This document shows positions 15,898 through 24,595 of a DNA stretch of 64,000 nucleotides, piece by piece. The translations under genes were made by a program, and so were the position numbers. Source of the DNA: Pseudoduganella violacea. Lineage in GTDB: Bacteria > Pseudomonadota > Gammaproteobacteria > Burkholderiales > Burkholderiaceae_D. The notes below the pieces were generated by a model. It had not been told where the DNA came from and did no database searches. It worked only from the letters and a program-made list of their open reading frames with translations. Each line of letters starts with the position of its first letter. Positions within the stretch are counted from its first letter, which is position 1. Where the stretch lies: assembly GCF_014191875.1 (NCBI RefSeq), contig NZ_JACHXD010000010.1, positions 214,600-278,599 on the forward strand, in the 5' to 3' direction.

Positions 15898-17835
15898 ATG
15901 ATCCGACCTCTTTCCGTACTGGCCCTTTCCCTGGCGCTCTGCGGCGCCGCCCATGGCTTTGACCGCGCCGCCGTGCTGGCCGCCGACGACGCGCCCGCAG
16001 CGCCGAAAAGCAGCCCGCGCGAACACTACACCAAATACGAATTCCGCATTCCCATGCGCGACGGCGCGCGCCTGTTCACCACGGTCTATGTGCCGAAAGA
16101 CAGTTCGAAAAGCTATCCCTTCCTGATCGAACGCACGCCCTACAGCGCCGGGGTGCGCGAACAGGGCAAGCTGCAGTACGGCGTGGAGTTCTATCCCAAG
16201 TCGCTCGGCCCTTCGCGCGAATTCGAGCAGGCCGGCTATATCTTCGTGCGCCAGGACGTGCGCGGCCGCTATATGTCGGAGGGCAAATGGCAGGAGATGA
16301 CGCCGCACATCAACGCCCAGCGCGCGCCCGGCGAAGGCAATGAGAGCCAGGACATGCACGACACCATCGAGTGGCTGCTGAAGAATGTGCCGGGCAATAA
16401 CGGCAAGGCCGGCATCTACGGCATTTCCTATCCCGGCTTCTACACCTCGGCCAGCATCATCGATTCGCATCCGGCCATCAAGGCCGCCTCGCCGCAGGCG
16501 CCGGTGACCAATCTGTTCATGGGCGACGACGCCTACCACGGCGGCGCGCTGATGCTGGCGGCGAACTTCGACTTCTACTCCGCCTTCACCAGCGAGCAGA
16601 ATCCCACCGCCCAGCCGAAGAACTGGGAAAGCTTCGACTACGGCATGGCCGACGGCTACGACTATTTCCTCAAGCATCAGAGCCTGGCCAACATCCTGGC
16701 CCAGCTCCAGCCCAAGCAGCGCACCTATCTGGAGCCGACCATTGAGCACAGCTCCTACGACGCGTTCTGGAAGTCGCGCGATATCGCGCCGCACCTGAAA
16801 AACGTGCGCGCCGCCGTGCTGACCGTGGGCGGCTGGTTCGACGCGGAAGACCTGCAAGGCCCGTTCACCACCTACCAGGCCATCGGCCGCAACAACCCCG
16901 GCATCTTCAACGGCCTGGTGATCGGCCCCTGGTCGCATGGCGGCTGGGCCGGCGGCGAGGGCCGCAATCTGGGTCCGGTGAAATTCGACAGCAAGACTTC
17001 CGAGCACTTCCGCCAGAAGATCCAGTTCCCCTTCTTCGAGCAGCATCTGAAAGGCGTGAAGCCGGAACAGGCCACGGCCAATGTGAACGCCTTCGAAACC
17101 GGCAGCAATGTCTGGCGCCAGTACAGCGCCTGGCCGCCGCAGCAGGCCAAGGCGCGCACGCTCTACTTCGGCGCCAACGGCACCCTGCACTGGCAGCAGC
17201 CGGCGGCCGGCGGCGGCGAGTACGACGAATACGTCAGCGATCCGAAAAAACCGGTGCCGTATATCGGCTACGCGGCCACCGGCGTGCCGCGCGAATACAT
17301 GGTGTCGGACCAGCGCTTTGCCTCCAGCCGTCCCGACGTGCTGGTCTACCAGAGCGAGGTGCTGGAAGAAGATGTGACGCTGGCCGGCCCGGTCGCGCCC
17401 AAGCTCTTCGTCTCCACCAGCGGCAGCGACGCCGACTGGGTGGTCAAGCTGATCGACGTCTATCCGCAGGAGTATCCGGCGCCGGCCAAGGAAGACGGCG
17501 CCAGCGCGGTGAAGATGGCGGGCTACCAGCAGCTGGTGCGCGGCAATCCCCTGCGCGGCAAATTCCGCCACAGCTTCGAAAAGCCGGAAGCGTTCACGCC
17601 CGGCAAAGTGGAAGCGCTGAACTTCCAGCTGGGCGACGTCAACCACACCTTCCGCCGCGGCCACCGCATCATGGTGCAGGTGCAAAGTTCCTGGTTCCCG
17701 CTGATCGACCTGAATCCGCAAAAGTTCATGGACATTCCAAAAGCGAAGCCTGAGGACTTCCAGAAAGCCACCCAGCGCGTGTACCGCGCGCCGGCCACGC
17801 CGTCCGGTATCGCGGTGCAAGTGCTGGCGCGCTAA
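15898..17835 (+). CDS. Secreted CocE/NonD-family (S15) hydrolase
   Basis: About 645 residues from the ATG at 15898; a signal peptide is likely (cleavage near residue 19). The catalytic serine is Ser177 in GIYGISYPG, the GxSYxG motif of the X-Pro dipeptidyl peptidase S15/CocE family. An alpha/beta hydrolase domain is followed by a C-terminal jelly-roll domain (about residues 440-640). Members cleave acyl esters, glutaryl-7-ACA or Xaa-Pro peptides; the substrate here is not visible. The open frame could start at 15841, but the later ATG places the signal peptide at the N-terminus. Confidence 0.9.
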   Translation: MIRPLSVLALSLALCGAAHGFDRAAVLAADDAPAAPKSSPREHYTKYEFRIPMRDGARLFTTVYVPKDSSKSYPFLIERTPYSAGVREQGKLQYGVEFYPKSLGPSREFEQAGYIFVRQDVRGRYMSEGKWQEMTPHINAQRAPGEGNESQDMHDTIEWLLKNVPGNNGKAGIYGISYPGFYTSASIIDSHPAIKAASPQAPVTNLFMGDDAYHGGALMLAANFDFYSAFTSEQNPTAQPKNWESFDYGMADGYDYFLKHQSLANILAQLQPKQRTYLEPTIEHSSYDAFWKSRDIAPHLKNVRAAVLTVGGWFDAEDLQGPFTTYQAIGRNNPGIFNGLVIGPWSHGGWAGGEGRNLGPVKFDSKTSEHFRQKIQFPFFEQHLKGVKPEQATANVNAFETGSNVWRQYSAWPPQQAKARTLYFGANGTLHWQQPAAGGGEYDEYVSDPKKPVPYIGYAATGVPREYMVSDQRFASSRPDVLVYQSEVLEEDVTLAGPVAPKLFVSTSGSDADWVVKLIDVYPQEYPAPAKEDGASAVKMAGYQQLVRGNPLRGKFRHSFEKPEAFTPGKVEALNFQLGDVNHTFRRGHRIMVQVQSSWFPLIDLNPQKFMDIPKAKPEDFQKATQRVYRAPATPSGIAVQVLAR

Positions 17836-17853
17836 GCCGTTTCCCCTCCCTTT

Positions 17854-17887
17854 CCCGGGGCCGGAAGCATCGGCCTTCCGTCCCGGG
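17854..17887 (+). terminator. GC-rich hairpin after the CocE gene
   Basis: CCCGGG and CGGAAG (17854-17867) pair with CTTCCG and CCCGGG (17875-17887) around a 7-base loop. There is no T-tract, so it may be a processing or Rho-assisted 3' end rather than a classical terminator. Confidence 0.4.
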
Positions 17888-18087
17888 CAAGACCTTATGC
17901 TGGTCAGAAAAGGCCGGTGCTGCAAGTGATTTGTATTTTCGCCACTCCGAAATTTTAAGCATGCTTGGCTGCGGTTTTGTGTGGGATGATCGCCGGTGCA
18001 TCTGATTGTGCAGCGCGTCAAACTCCCGCCCTGCAACCCTGTGCACGGGCGGGCCATCCCCGATGTTCGCCACTTAGGAGTCCGAAG

Positions 18088-19152
18088 ATGAAACTGTCAT
18101 CCTCGCTTGCCGCTTCCGCCATTCTGCTGGCCGCCGCTCCCTGGGTCCACGCCAGCCCGCCCTTGCCGGCGCTGGGCGCCGACCAGAATGCCACTTCCGT
18201 CTCGGGCCTCTCGTCCGGCGCTTTCATGGCGGTGCAATACCAGGTCGCCTATTCCAATTCCGTGGTCGGCGCCGGCGTGGTGGCGGGCGGCCCTTACTAC
18301 TGCGCCGCCAACGGCTTCCTCGCTTATGCCGCCATCTGCATGGGCCAGGTGCCGTTCGTGCCGCCCAATCCGGCCTTGATGGCGTCCGCCGCGCGCAGCT
18401 TCGCCGACGCCGGCCAGATCGACCCGCTCACGGGCTTGAACAAGGCGCGCATCTACGTCTTCAGCGGCACGCGCGACACCGTGGTCTACCAGCAGGCGGT
18501 GAACGCCACCGTGTCCTTCTTCAAACAGGTGGGCGTGGACAAATCGAATGTCCAGTACGTGAACAATGTGCCGGCCGGCCACGCGCTGCTGACGCCCTCC
18601 TTCGGCAATCCCTGCGCCGACAATGCCGCGCCCTATATCAGCCACTGCACCGTGCAGCAGCAGGCCTACGACCAGGCGGGCGCCATCTTCAACCACATCT
18701 ACGGCAATGCCAGGCCGCCGGCCAGCAACCTGTCGGGCCAGATCATCAAGTTCAACCAGCGCGAGTTCGCCAAGGCCGATAGCGGCATGGCGGAGGATGC
18801 GTTCGCCTATGTGCCGAAAGCCTGCAGCGGCAGCGGCAATGCCTGCAAGGTGCACGTGGCCTTCCACGGCTGCCTGCAGTCCGCTGAATCTGTGCAGGAC
18901 GATTTCTACGGCAAGACCAGCTACAACGCCTGGGCCGACACGAATAACATCATCGTGCTGTATCCGCAGGTGAACAAGTCCGACATCCCGTTCAACCCGA
19001 ACGGTTGCTGGGATTGGTTCGGCTACACCGACAGCAATTACGCGCTGAAATCGGGACAGCAGATGGTGGCCGTGAACGCCATGGTCAAGCGCCTGACCGC
19101 CGCGCCGACCAGCGTGCAGGCCGCCGCCGTGACGGACGGCGTGTCGCGCTGA
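18088..19152 (+). CDS. Extracellular/periplasmic PHB depolymerase-type esterase
   Basis: A 354-residue secreted protein; signal peptide cleavage near residue 22 (WVHA-S). The nucleophile motif SGLSSGAFM places Ser42 close to the N-terminus, as in the periplasmic poly(3-hydroxybutyrate) depolymerase group. VAFHGC is the oxyanion-hole strand, and GCWDWFGY near the C-terminus is also characteristic. It would release hydroxybutyrate or short oligomers. TAGGAG upstream of 18088 fixes the start; the longer open frame is not needed. No chitin- or PHB-binding domain is attached. The 251 bp upstream carry only the CocE hairpin. Confidence 0.88.
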   Translation: MKLSSSLAASAILLAAAPWVHASPPLPALGADQNATSVSGLSSGAFMAVQYQVAYSNSVVGAGVVAGGPYYCAANGFLAYAAICMGQVPFVPPNPALMASAARSFADAGQIDPLTGLNKARIYVFSGTRDTVVYQQAVNATVSFFKQVGVDKSNVQYVNNVPAGHALLTPSFGNPCADNAAPYISHCTVQQQAYDQAGAIFNHIYGNARPPASNLSGQIIKFNQREFAKADSGMAEDAFAYVPKACSGSGNACKVHVAFHGCLQSAESVQDDFYGKTSYNAWADTNNIIVLYPQVNKSDIPFNPNGCWDWFGYTDSNYALKSGQQMVAVNAMVKRLTAAPTSVQAAAVTDGVSR

Positions 19153-19231
19153 ACCCGCGGGCTGTTGCCGCCGCCGGCTTTTTCTCGTCTGCCGCGCGCA
19201 AGGCGGCGGCGATTCTCGCTACACTGGAGGC

Positions 19232-20203
19232 ATGAACAACTCCAGAAAAATGGCGGCGGCCGCAGGCATGATGGGCTTTGTCTGGGCCGGGCTGACGGCC
19301 GTGGTGGCGGCCAGCCAGCGCAAGCTGCTGTTCAATCCCAACGTCAAGCGCGAGGTGCGCAGCCCGCGCAGCAGCGGCCATCGCACGCGCGCCGTGGTGC
19401 TGCGCGCGGCCGACGGCACCAAATTGGCCGGCTGGCTGATGACGCCGCGCCAGCCCGGCCCCTACCCCGCCGTGATCTATTTCGGCGGCCGCTCGGAGGA
19501 AGTGTCCTGGGTGGCGCGCGACGCCGGCACCCTGTTCCCCGGCATGGCGGTGCTGGCCATGAATTACCGCGGCTACGGCGAATCGCAGGGCGAGCCGGGC
19601 GAAGAACATATGGTGGAAGATGGGCGCATGCTGTTCGACTGGCTGCGCGATAGCGCCAACGCCGATGCGGCGCGCATTGCCGTGGTGGGCCGCAGCCTGG
19701 GCTCCGGCGTGGCGGTGCAGGTGGCGATGGAACGCGCCGTGCATTCGATCGTGCTGATCACGCCCTATGACTCCATCCTGGCGCTGGCGCGGCGCCGCTT
19801 CCGCGCCATGCCGATCGGGATGGTGCTCAAGCACCGCTTCGAATCGGTCAAGCATGCCGAGCGCCTGACCGCGCCGACCTATGTGCTGCGCGCCGCCAGC
19901 GACGATGTGGTGCCGCACTCGCACACCGATGAACTGGTGACGCGCCTGAACCGCCTGCACCTGGACGAGACCGTGCCCGGCACCGATCACATGAATATTC
20001 CCTATCTGGAAATCACGCAGCGCAAGATCGCGCAATTCCTGTCGACGCAATTTGCCCAGGCCACTGAGCAAGCCGGCGCAAGGCCGGCGGCAACTAGCCA
20101 GGTTTCGCCGCCAGCGCCGCCGGTGCTGGCAGGCGGCGCAGCAGGAATGCTTGCAGGGGTTGCTCCAGCCAGCGATATACCGCCAAAGCAAGCAGCACGG
20201 TAA
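19232..20203 (+). CDS. Alpha/beta hydrolase (membrane-anchored type)
   Basis: A 323-residue hydrolase with one N-terminal hydrophobic segment (residues 8-28) likely to anchor it in the inner membrane. The nucleophile is Ser155 in GRSLGSG. NYRGYGESQG and ASDDVVPHSHTD give the oxyanion and acid regions, and TDHMNI supplies the histidine. This is the FrsA/BEM46-like hydrolase group. The domain ends near residue 275. The remaining proline/alanine-rich 45 residues partly overlap the convergent acyltransferase gene (20094-20203) and are probably not structural. Confidence 0.85.
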   Translation: MNNSRKMAAAAGMMGFVWAGLTAVVAASQRKLLFNPNVKREVRSPRSSGHRTRAVVLRAADGTKLAGWLMTPRQPGPYPAVIYFGGRSEEVSWVARDAGTLFPGMAVLAMNYRGYGESQGEPGEEHMVEDGRMLFDWLRDSANADAARIAVVGRSLGSGVAVQVAMERAVHSIVLITPYDSILALARRRFRAMPIGMVLKHRFESVKHAERLTAPTYVLRAASDDVVPHSHTDELVTRLNRLHLDETVPGTDHMNIPYLEITQRKIAQFLSTQFAQATEQAGARPAATSQVSPPAPPVLAGGAAGMLAGVAPASDIPPKQAAR

Positions 20204-21173
20204 GTACCAGCGTCAGCGCCAGGAAAGCCGATGTCCCGCCATGCCAACCGGCGAGTCCCCAAGCGCGGCCGGCCGGTCCCAGCACGAAACTGTGCGTCAG
20301 GTACAGGCTATAGGACGCGCCGCCCAACAATACAATACCGCGCCGCAGGCTGGATACGCGGCCGGCGCCAATCGACGGCTCCGCAGCCAGGCCGCAAACG
20401 AACATCGCCCCCAGCGCCGCCAGCGGCGAGAACAGCTGCGCCCCTTGCCACCACTGGATGCCGATGCAGTAGGCCAGGATAAAACTCAGCGCCAATGCTG
20501 CCTGGATCCGGAAGCTGAGCCGCCACACCCGCTGCCCCAGTGCCAGGCGCCACCAGCCCAGCGCCATCCCGGCGCAGAAGCACAGCAGGATGGGGGCGCA
20601 CCAGAATGCCAGCAGCTGTTCAGGTCCGCTGCCCGGCGCCGGATTCAGCCACAGCCCGGCCCCCACGGCAGCGCCCATCAAGAGCAGCAAGCCGGCCACG
20701 CCGCGCCCCAGCTTCTGCGTCAGGGCGAGGGCAAACAGGGCATAAAAGAGCATTTCATAATTCAGGGTCCAGCCCAACCCATAAACCGGATGCCAGTAAC
20801 CTTTGGCGTTCTCGTAAGGGATAAACAGCAAGGACTTGAACATGGCAGCCAGCGACGGCGCTTCGCCGCTCAGCGCCAGCTTCAAGGCGTAGATCAGCGT
20901 GGCCAGCCAATACAGCGGCACAACGCGGATGCAGCGGCGCCAGAAAAATGCCAGAGGCTGCGCGCCGGGCGCGCTGCGGTCGCGCGTCGAAATCACCATG
21001 ATGTAGCCGCTGATCATAAAGAACAGTTCCACCCCCAGCTTACCCAGCGCTTCAGCCTGCGCCATATCCACGGTGTCGACACCGGCCTTGCGCTTGATCG
21101 TAAACAGGGCATGGTTCAGCCCCACCAGCAGCGCGGCCACGGCGCGCAGCAGCTGAAGCGAGTCGATTTTCAT
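20094..21173 (-). CDS. Acyltransferase family 3 membrane protein
   Basis: About 359 residues from the ATG at 21173 (MKIDSLQLLRAVAALLV), with ten or so hydrophobic helices. The opening with LRAVAALLVGLNHALF carries the conserved Arg and His of the OafA/acyltransferase-3 family, which O-acetylates or O-acylates surface sugars. An in-frame start at 21206 would overlap the esterase gene. The chosen start lies one base after that gene's stop, so the two are co-transcribed and probably coupled. It may modify an exopolysaccharide or lipid sugar. Confidence 0.88.
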   Translation of the reverse strand: MKIDSLQLLRAVAALLVGLNHALFTIKRKAGVDTVDMAQAEALGKLGVELFFMISGYIMVISTRDRSAPGAQPLAFFWRRCIRVVPLYWLATLIYALKLALSGEAPSLAAMFKSLLFIPYENAKGYWHPVYGLGWTLNYEMLFYALFALALTQKLGRGVAGLLLLMGAAVGAGLWLNPAPGSGPEQLLAFWCAPILLCFCAGMALGWWRLALGQRVWRLSFRIQAALALSFILAYCIGIQWWQGAQLFSPLAALGAMFVCGLAAEPSIGAGRVSSLRRGIVLLGGASYSLYLTHSFVLGPAGRAWGLAGWHGGTSAFLALTLVLTVLLALAVYRWLEQPLQAFLLRRLPAPAALAAKPG

Positions 21174-21174
21174 C

Positions 21175-22014
21175 TTATCCGGGCTTGAACGCGCTGCGGA
21201 AGGCACGCAGCGCGGCCGGGTGGTAGACCGTCAGGTGGGTTTCGTCGGGCAGCGGCGCCAACTGCCAGCGCAGGCCTTCGACCTTGCTGCCGGCCAGAGC
21301 GGCCTCCAACTGCTGCGCCAGTTCCGGCATGCCTTTTTCGCCGCTGGCCGCCACGTACAGGGTTTTATCGAGGCGCTTATGGGCGCGCAGCCTGGCGCCG
21401 GCCTGTTGCAGCAGCTGGCGCTTGTTCCACCATAGACTTGGATCGATGGCGATATAGGTGTCGAACAGTTGCGGCTCCTGCAGGAAGGTTTCCATCACGA
21501 ACAGGCCAGCCAGCGACTCGCCGATGATGGCGCTTTCCTGCGTGGTGCGGTAGCGCGCCTTCACCTGCGGCATCAGCTCTTCCCGGATAAAGCTGCGGTA
21601 AGCCGCCGAACCGCCCACCACGGGGGCGATCTTGCGGTCTTCGGCAACTTCGGTGGGGCCGGTCAGGTCGCGCCGGCGCTGGGTGTTTTCTATGCCGACC
21701 AGCATGAAGGAGCGCATGGTGCCGTTGGCCACCGAAACCTGCAGCAGGCCGGCCACATGCAGGAAGTCTTCGGCCAGGCCGCCATCCGGCATATACAGCA
21801 CCGGCAGCGGCGCGTCGGGCGCGTCGTTCCAGCCGCGCGCCATATACACATTGATGCGGCGGGTTTCGCCCAGATGGCGGGAATCGATGGTGAAGGTGTC
21901 GCCGATGGACAGCGGAGCCGCCTTGCTGAATGCCTCCGCCGCCTGCAGCGGGCTGAATGCCGCCGCTGCCACCGTTGCTGCCATTGCTGCCAGAACCTTG
22001 CGTCTTGCCGTCAT
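21175..22014 (-). CDS. Secreted esterase (IroE/Fes-like alpha/beta hydrolase)
   Basis: A 279-residue protein with a signal peptide (MTARRKVLAAMAATVAAAAF; cleavage near residue 25). The nucleophile is Ser167 in IIGESLAG, with the IDPSLWWN segment after it. This is the esterase group that includes IroE/BesA siderophore esterases and many general carboxylesterases (COG2819). No siderophore genes are nearby, so a siderophore role is not supported. It forms a two-gene operon with the acyltransferase. An acyl-sugar or ester substrate is possible. Confidence 0.84.
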   Translation of the reverse strand: MTARRKVLAAMAATVAAAAFSPLQAAEAFSKAAPLSIGDTFTIDSRHLGETRRINVYMARGWNDAPDAPLPVLYMPDGGLAEDFLHVAGLLQVSVANGTMRSFMLVGIENTQRRRDLTGPTEVAEDRKIAPVVGGSAAYRSFIREELMPQVKARYRTTQESAIIGESLAGLFVMETFLQEPQLFDTYIAIDPSLWWNKRQLLQQAGARLRAHKRLDKTLYVAASGEKGMPELAQQLEAALAGSKVEGLRWQLAPLPDETHLTVYHPAALRAFRSAFKPG

Positions 22015-22129
22015 GCGCCTGCCTCCCGTGTTTTTTGAAGGGCAAGTCTATGAAAAGATGGGGGATTTGTCCACAACGTTCGGCAAGCGGAGATTGTGCT
22101 GGAACGCGTTCTGGCGGATAATTTCGGCC

Positions 22130-22378
22130 ATGAACGATACTACTACCCGCCCCCCACTGCCCGATCACCTGTCCGTCGACCCACGCAGCCCGCACCATGT
22201 CGCGGCCGTGTTCGAGTTCGATATCGGCATCAAATTCAATGACAAAGACCGCTTCGACGTCGAGGAATACTGCATCAGCGAAGGCTGGATCAAGGTGCCA
22301 GCCGGTAAAACCCTGGACCGCAAGGGCCGCCCCATGCTGATCAAGCTGAAGGGCAAGGTCGAAGCCTTCTACCGTTAA
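22130..22378 (+). CDS. DUF3297 family small protein
   Basis: An 82-residue soluble protein. It matches the DUF3297 family as I recall it, with LPDHLSVDPRSPHH at residues 10-23 and KVPAGKTLDRKGRPM near the end. The family is widespread in proteobacteria; function unknown. It is monocistronic and followed directly by a good terminator at 22385-22410. Confidence 0.85.
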   Translation: MNDTTTRPPLPDHLSVDPRSPHHVAAVFEFDIGIKFNDKDRFDVEEYCISEGWIKVPAGKTLDRKGRPMLIKLKGKVEAFYR

Positions 22379-22384
22379 TCCACA

Positions 22385-22410
22385 GGCCACGGCATCCACC
22401 GTGGCCTTTT
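22385..22410 (+). terminator. Intrinsic terminator after the DUF3297 gene
   Basis: GGCCACGG (22385-22392) pairs with CCGTGGCC (22399-22406) around a six-base loop, followed by TTTT and then CATTT. Confidence 0.75.
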
Positions 22411-22414
22411 CATT

Positions 22415-23032
22415 TCAGGCAAACTCCATCACTTCCGCCAGCGGCCTGCGCGGCTTCTGCGGCCAATTTTCCTGCGTGGCGTAGCCCACCGTCACCAGCA
22501 TCACCGGCACATCGCGCTCGGACAGGCCGAATTCGCGCGCCACGCCCTGCTGATCGAAGCCGCCCATCGGGCAGGTATCCAGACCCATGCCCTCGGCCGC
22601 CAGAATCAGCGTCATGGCCGCCAGCGAGGCGGAGCGGATCGCTTCATCGCGCTGCAGTTGCGGATTGTCGTGGTGCGCGCCGTGCGCCATCCCCACCCAG
22701 CTTTGCAGCATCGAAGCGTTGATGATGCCGGCATCGAGCGAAGGCTGCAGCGCGCCGGCCAGTCCCTCATGCGCGGCCAGCGTGCCGCAGACGATGAAGG
22801 TGACGGCAGCTTCCGCCACTTTTTTCTGGCCATAGGCGACGTCCAGCAGGCGGGCCTTGGCCTGCGGCGAACGCACGGCCACGAATTTCCAGTTCTGGAA
22901 GTTGTAAGCCGATGGCGCCAGCGTCGCCAGGCGCACCAGTTCCGCGACTTGCTGATCGCTCAGCGCGCGGCTGCTGTCGAAGTTGTTGACCGAGGTGCGG
23001 GATTCAATCAGGTTTTTAATATTTTCGTACAC
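22415..23032 (-). CDS. Nitroreductase-family protein
   Basis: A 205-residue FMN-dependent nitroreductase-like oxidoreductase. The N-terminal SRTSVNNFD and APSAYNFQNWKFV segments are the FMN phosphate and ribityl contacts, and LGLDTCPMGGFD-like sequence appears near residue 150. The start is GTG at 23032, preceded by AGGAG (about 23040-23044). An ATG two bases upstream is out of frame. The stop of the EamA transporter lies one base before this start, so the two genes form an operon, probably under the divergent MarR regulator. Confidence 0.88.
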   Translation of the reverse strand: MYENIKNLIESRTSVNNFDSSRALSDQQVAELVRLATLAPSAYNFQNWKFVAVRSPQAKARLLDVAYGQKKVAEAAVTFIVCGTLAAHEGLAGALQPSLDAGIINASMLQSWVGMAHGAHHDNPQLQRDEAIRSASLAAMTLILAAEGMGLDTCPMGGFDQQGVAREFGLSERDVPVMLVTVGYATQENWPQKPRRPLAEVMEFA

Positions 23033-23033
23033 A

Positions 23034-23918
23034 TCAAGCTCCTAAAACACGTTGTTGTGGCGCGGCGGCTTGCGCCCATTGTACGGCCAGCACGCTGCCG
23101 AACACAGTAATCAATCCCAGTAGTGACCAGCCGCGCATGCTCTGTCCCAGCAAGGCCCAGCCCAGGATCACGGCGGTCAAAGGGCTGAGCAGGCCAAGCG
23201 AGGACACGGCCACCGGCGACAGGCGCGCAATGCCGCGGAACCACAAGGCGTAAGCGACCAGGGCGCCAGCCAGCGACAGATAGGCATAGCCCATCACCGC
23301 GCCGCTGCCCAGCGCCGGCAGCGGCGGATCGGCCAGCAGCGCCAGCGGCAGCAGCATCGCGCCGCCGGCCAGCAACTGCCAGCCGGTGAAGGCCAGCACC
23401 GGCACATCGGGACGCCAGCGGCGCGCCAGATAGGTGCCGGCCGCCATGCAGGCCGCCCCCGCCAGGGCGGCGGCGATGCCCAGCGCATCCCAGGCGGCGC
23501 CCGGCGTCAGCAGCAGGGCCGCCATGCCGAGCACACCGGCGACGCTGGCCCAGACCGCAACGCGCGCCGGCCTTGCGCCATCCAGCGACCAGGCCATGCC
23601 CATCACCAGCAAGGGCTGGATGGCGCCGACCACCGCCGCCACGCCACCCGGCAGCCGGTAGGCGGCGACAAACAGCAAGGCCTGGAAGCAGCCGATATTC
23701 AGCGCCGCCAACAGCGCCAGCCGGCCCCAGTCGCGCCGCGCCGGCAGGCGCCGCACGAACAGGCTGAGTAACAGGCCGGCGGGCAGGCAGCGCAGCAGGG
23801 CCGCCGTGAACGGCCGGTCCGGCGGCAGAAAGGTGGTGGTGACGATATAGGTCGAACCCCAGATGACCGGCGCCAGCGCGGTCAGCAAGACATTTCCCCA
23901 GGATATGCGCGGCATCAT
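23034..23918 (-). CDS. EamA/DMT-family transporter
   Basis: About 294 residues with ten hydrophobic helices in two EamA repeats. The start VIWGSTYIVTTTFLPPDRP is typical of the family. I chose the ATG at 23918, which has GGAGA six bases upstream; an ATG at 23927 is the alternative. Such proteins export amino acids or small metabolites. Divergent transcription from marR across a region with two palindromes suggests that a MarR ligand induces this exporter together with the nitroreductase. Confidence 0.88.
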   Translation of the reverse strand: MMPRISWGNVLLTALAPVIWGSTYIVTTTFLPPDRPFTAALLRCLPAGLLLSLFVRRLPARRDWGRLALLAALNIGCFQALLFVAAYRLPGGVAAVVGAIQPLLVMGMAWSLDGARPARVAVWASVAGVLGMAALLLTPGAAWDALGIAAALAGAACMAAGTYLARRWRPDVPVLAFTGWQLLAGGAMLLPLALLADPPLPALGSGAVMGYAYLSLAGALVAYALWFRGIARLSPVAVSSLGLLSPLTAVILGWALLGQSMRGWSLLGLITVFGSVLAVQWAQAAAPQQRVLGA

Positions 23919-23927
23919 GCTCTCCAT

Positions 23928-23947
23928 TTATCTTCAATTCAAGATAA
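23928..23947. promoter_or_regulatory. Candidate MarR operator 1
   Basis: TTATCTT at 23928-23934 and AAGATAA at 23941-23947 form an inverted repeat. The inner AATT is itself symmetric, leaving one mismatched pair. It abuts the EamA start region. Confidence 0.6.
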
Positions 23948-23962
23948 TTATTCCAGCTTATA

Positions 23963-23978
23963 ATCTTGAGATCAAGAT
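23963..23978. promoter_or_regulatory. Candidate MarR operator 2
   Basis: ATCTTGA-GA-TCAAGAT is a perfect 7-bp inverted repeat with the same half-site as operator 1. It overlaps TATAAT at 23959-23964, a likely -10 box for marR, consistent with autorepression. Confidence 0.65.
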
Positions 23979-23996
23979 AAATTTAAGGAAAATCCG

Positions 23997-24527
23997 ATGG
24001 CGAAGAAACGGCCGGCCGATGCGGTCGACAAGATACTCGAACAATGGAACCGCGAGCGCCCGGAACTGGACGTGGCCCCCATGGGGACGATCGGCCGCCT
24101 GAAGCGCTGCGCGGCGCTGGTGCAGCGCCGCCTCGACGCGGTGTTTGCCGCCCATGGCTTGAGCAGCTGGGAATTCGACGTGCTGGCGACACTGCGCCGC
24201 TCGGGCGCGCCCTACTGCCTGGCGCCGACCCATCTGTTTTCGGCGCTGATGATCACCTCCGGCACCATGACCCACCGCCTGAAAGGGCTGGAAACGCGCG
24301 GCCTGGTGCAGCGCCTGGCCAATGCAGAGGATGCGCGCAGCATTCTGGTGCAGCTGACGGACGACGGCTTGCTCCTGATCGACCGCGCGGTGGCGGCCCA
24401 TGTGGACAACGAGCGCCGTATCCTGGCGCCGCACAGCGGCAGCGAATTGGCCGCGCTCGATGCCAGCCTGGCGCGCCTGCTGGCGGTGCTGGAGCCGGCC
24501 GACGACGGTGGAAACAGCCGGACTTAG
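23997..24527 (+). CDS. MarR-family transcriptional regulator
   Basis: A 176-residue winged helix-turn-helix regulator. The wHTH spans about residues 55-125: SSWEFDVLATLRRSGAPYCL leads to the recognition helix in SALMITSGTMTHRLKGLE, and the wing carries the DARSILVQLTDDG sequence typical of MarR. It lies divergent to the EamA/nitroreductase operon, with two matching palindromes between. It probably represses that operon and itself, and is released by a small ligand that cannot be named. Confidence 0.9.
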   Translation: MAKKRPADAVDKILEQWNRERPELDVAPMGTIGRLKRCAALVQRRLDAVFAAHGLSSWEFDVLATLRRSGAPYCLAPTHLFSALMITSGTMTHRLKGLETRGLVQRLANAEDARSILVQLTDDGLLLIDRAVAAHVDNERRILAPHSGSELAALDASLARLLAVLEPADDGGNSRT

Positions 24528-24595
24528 ATAGCCCCGCTCCGCGCGCCAGGTACGCTCCCTTGCGAAGCCGCGTCGAACAGCCGCAATCCGGCCGC

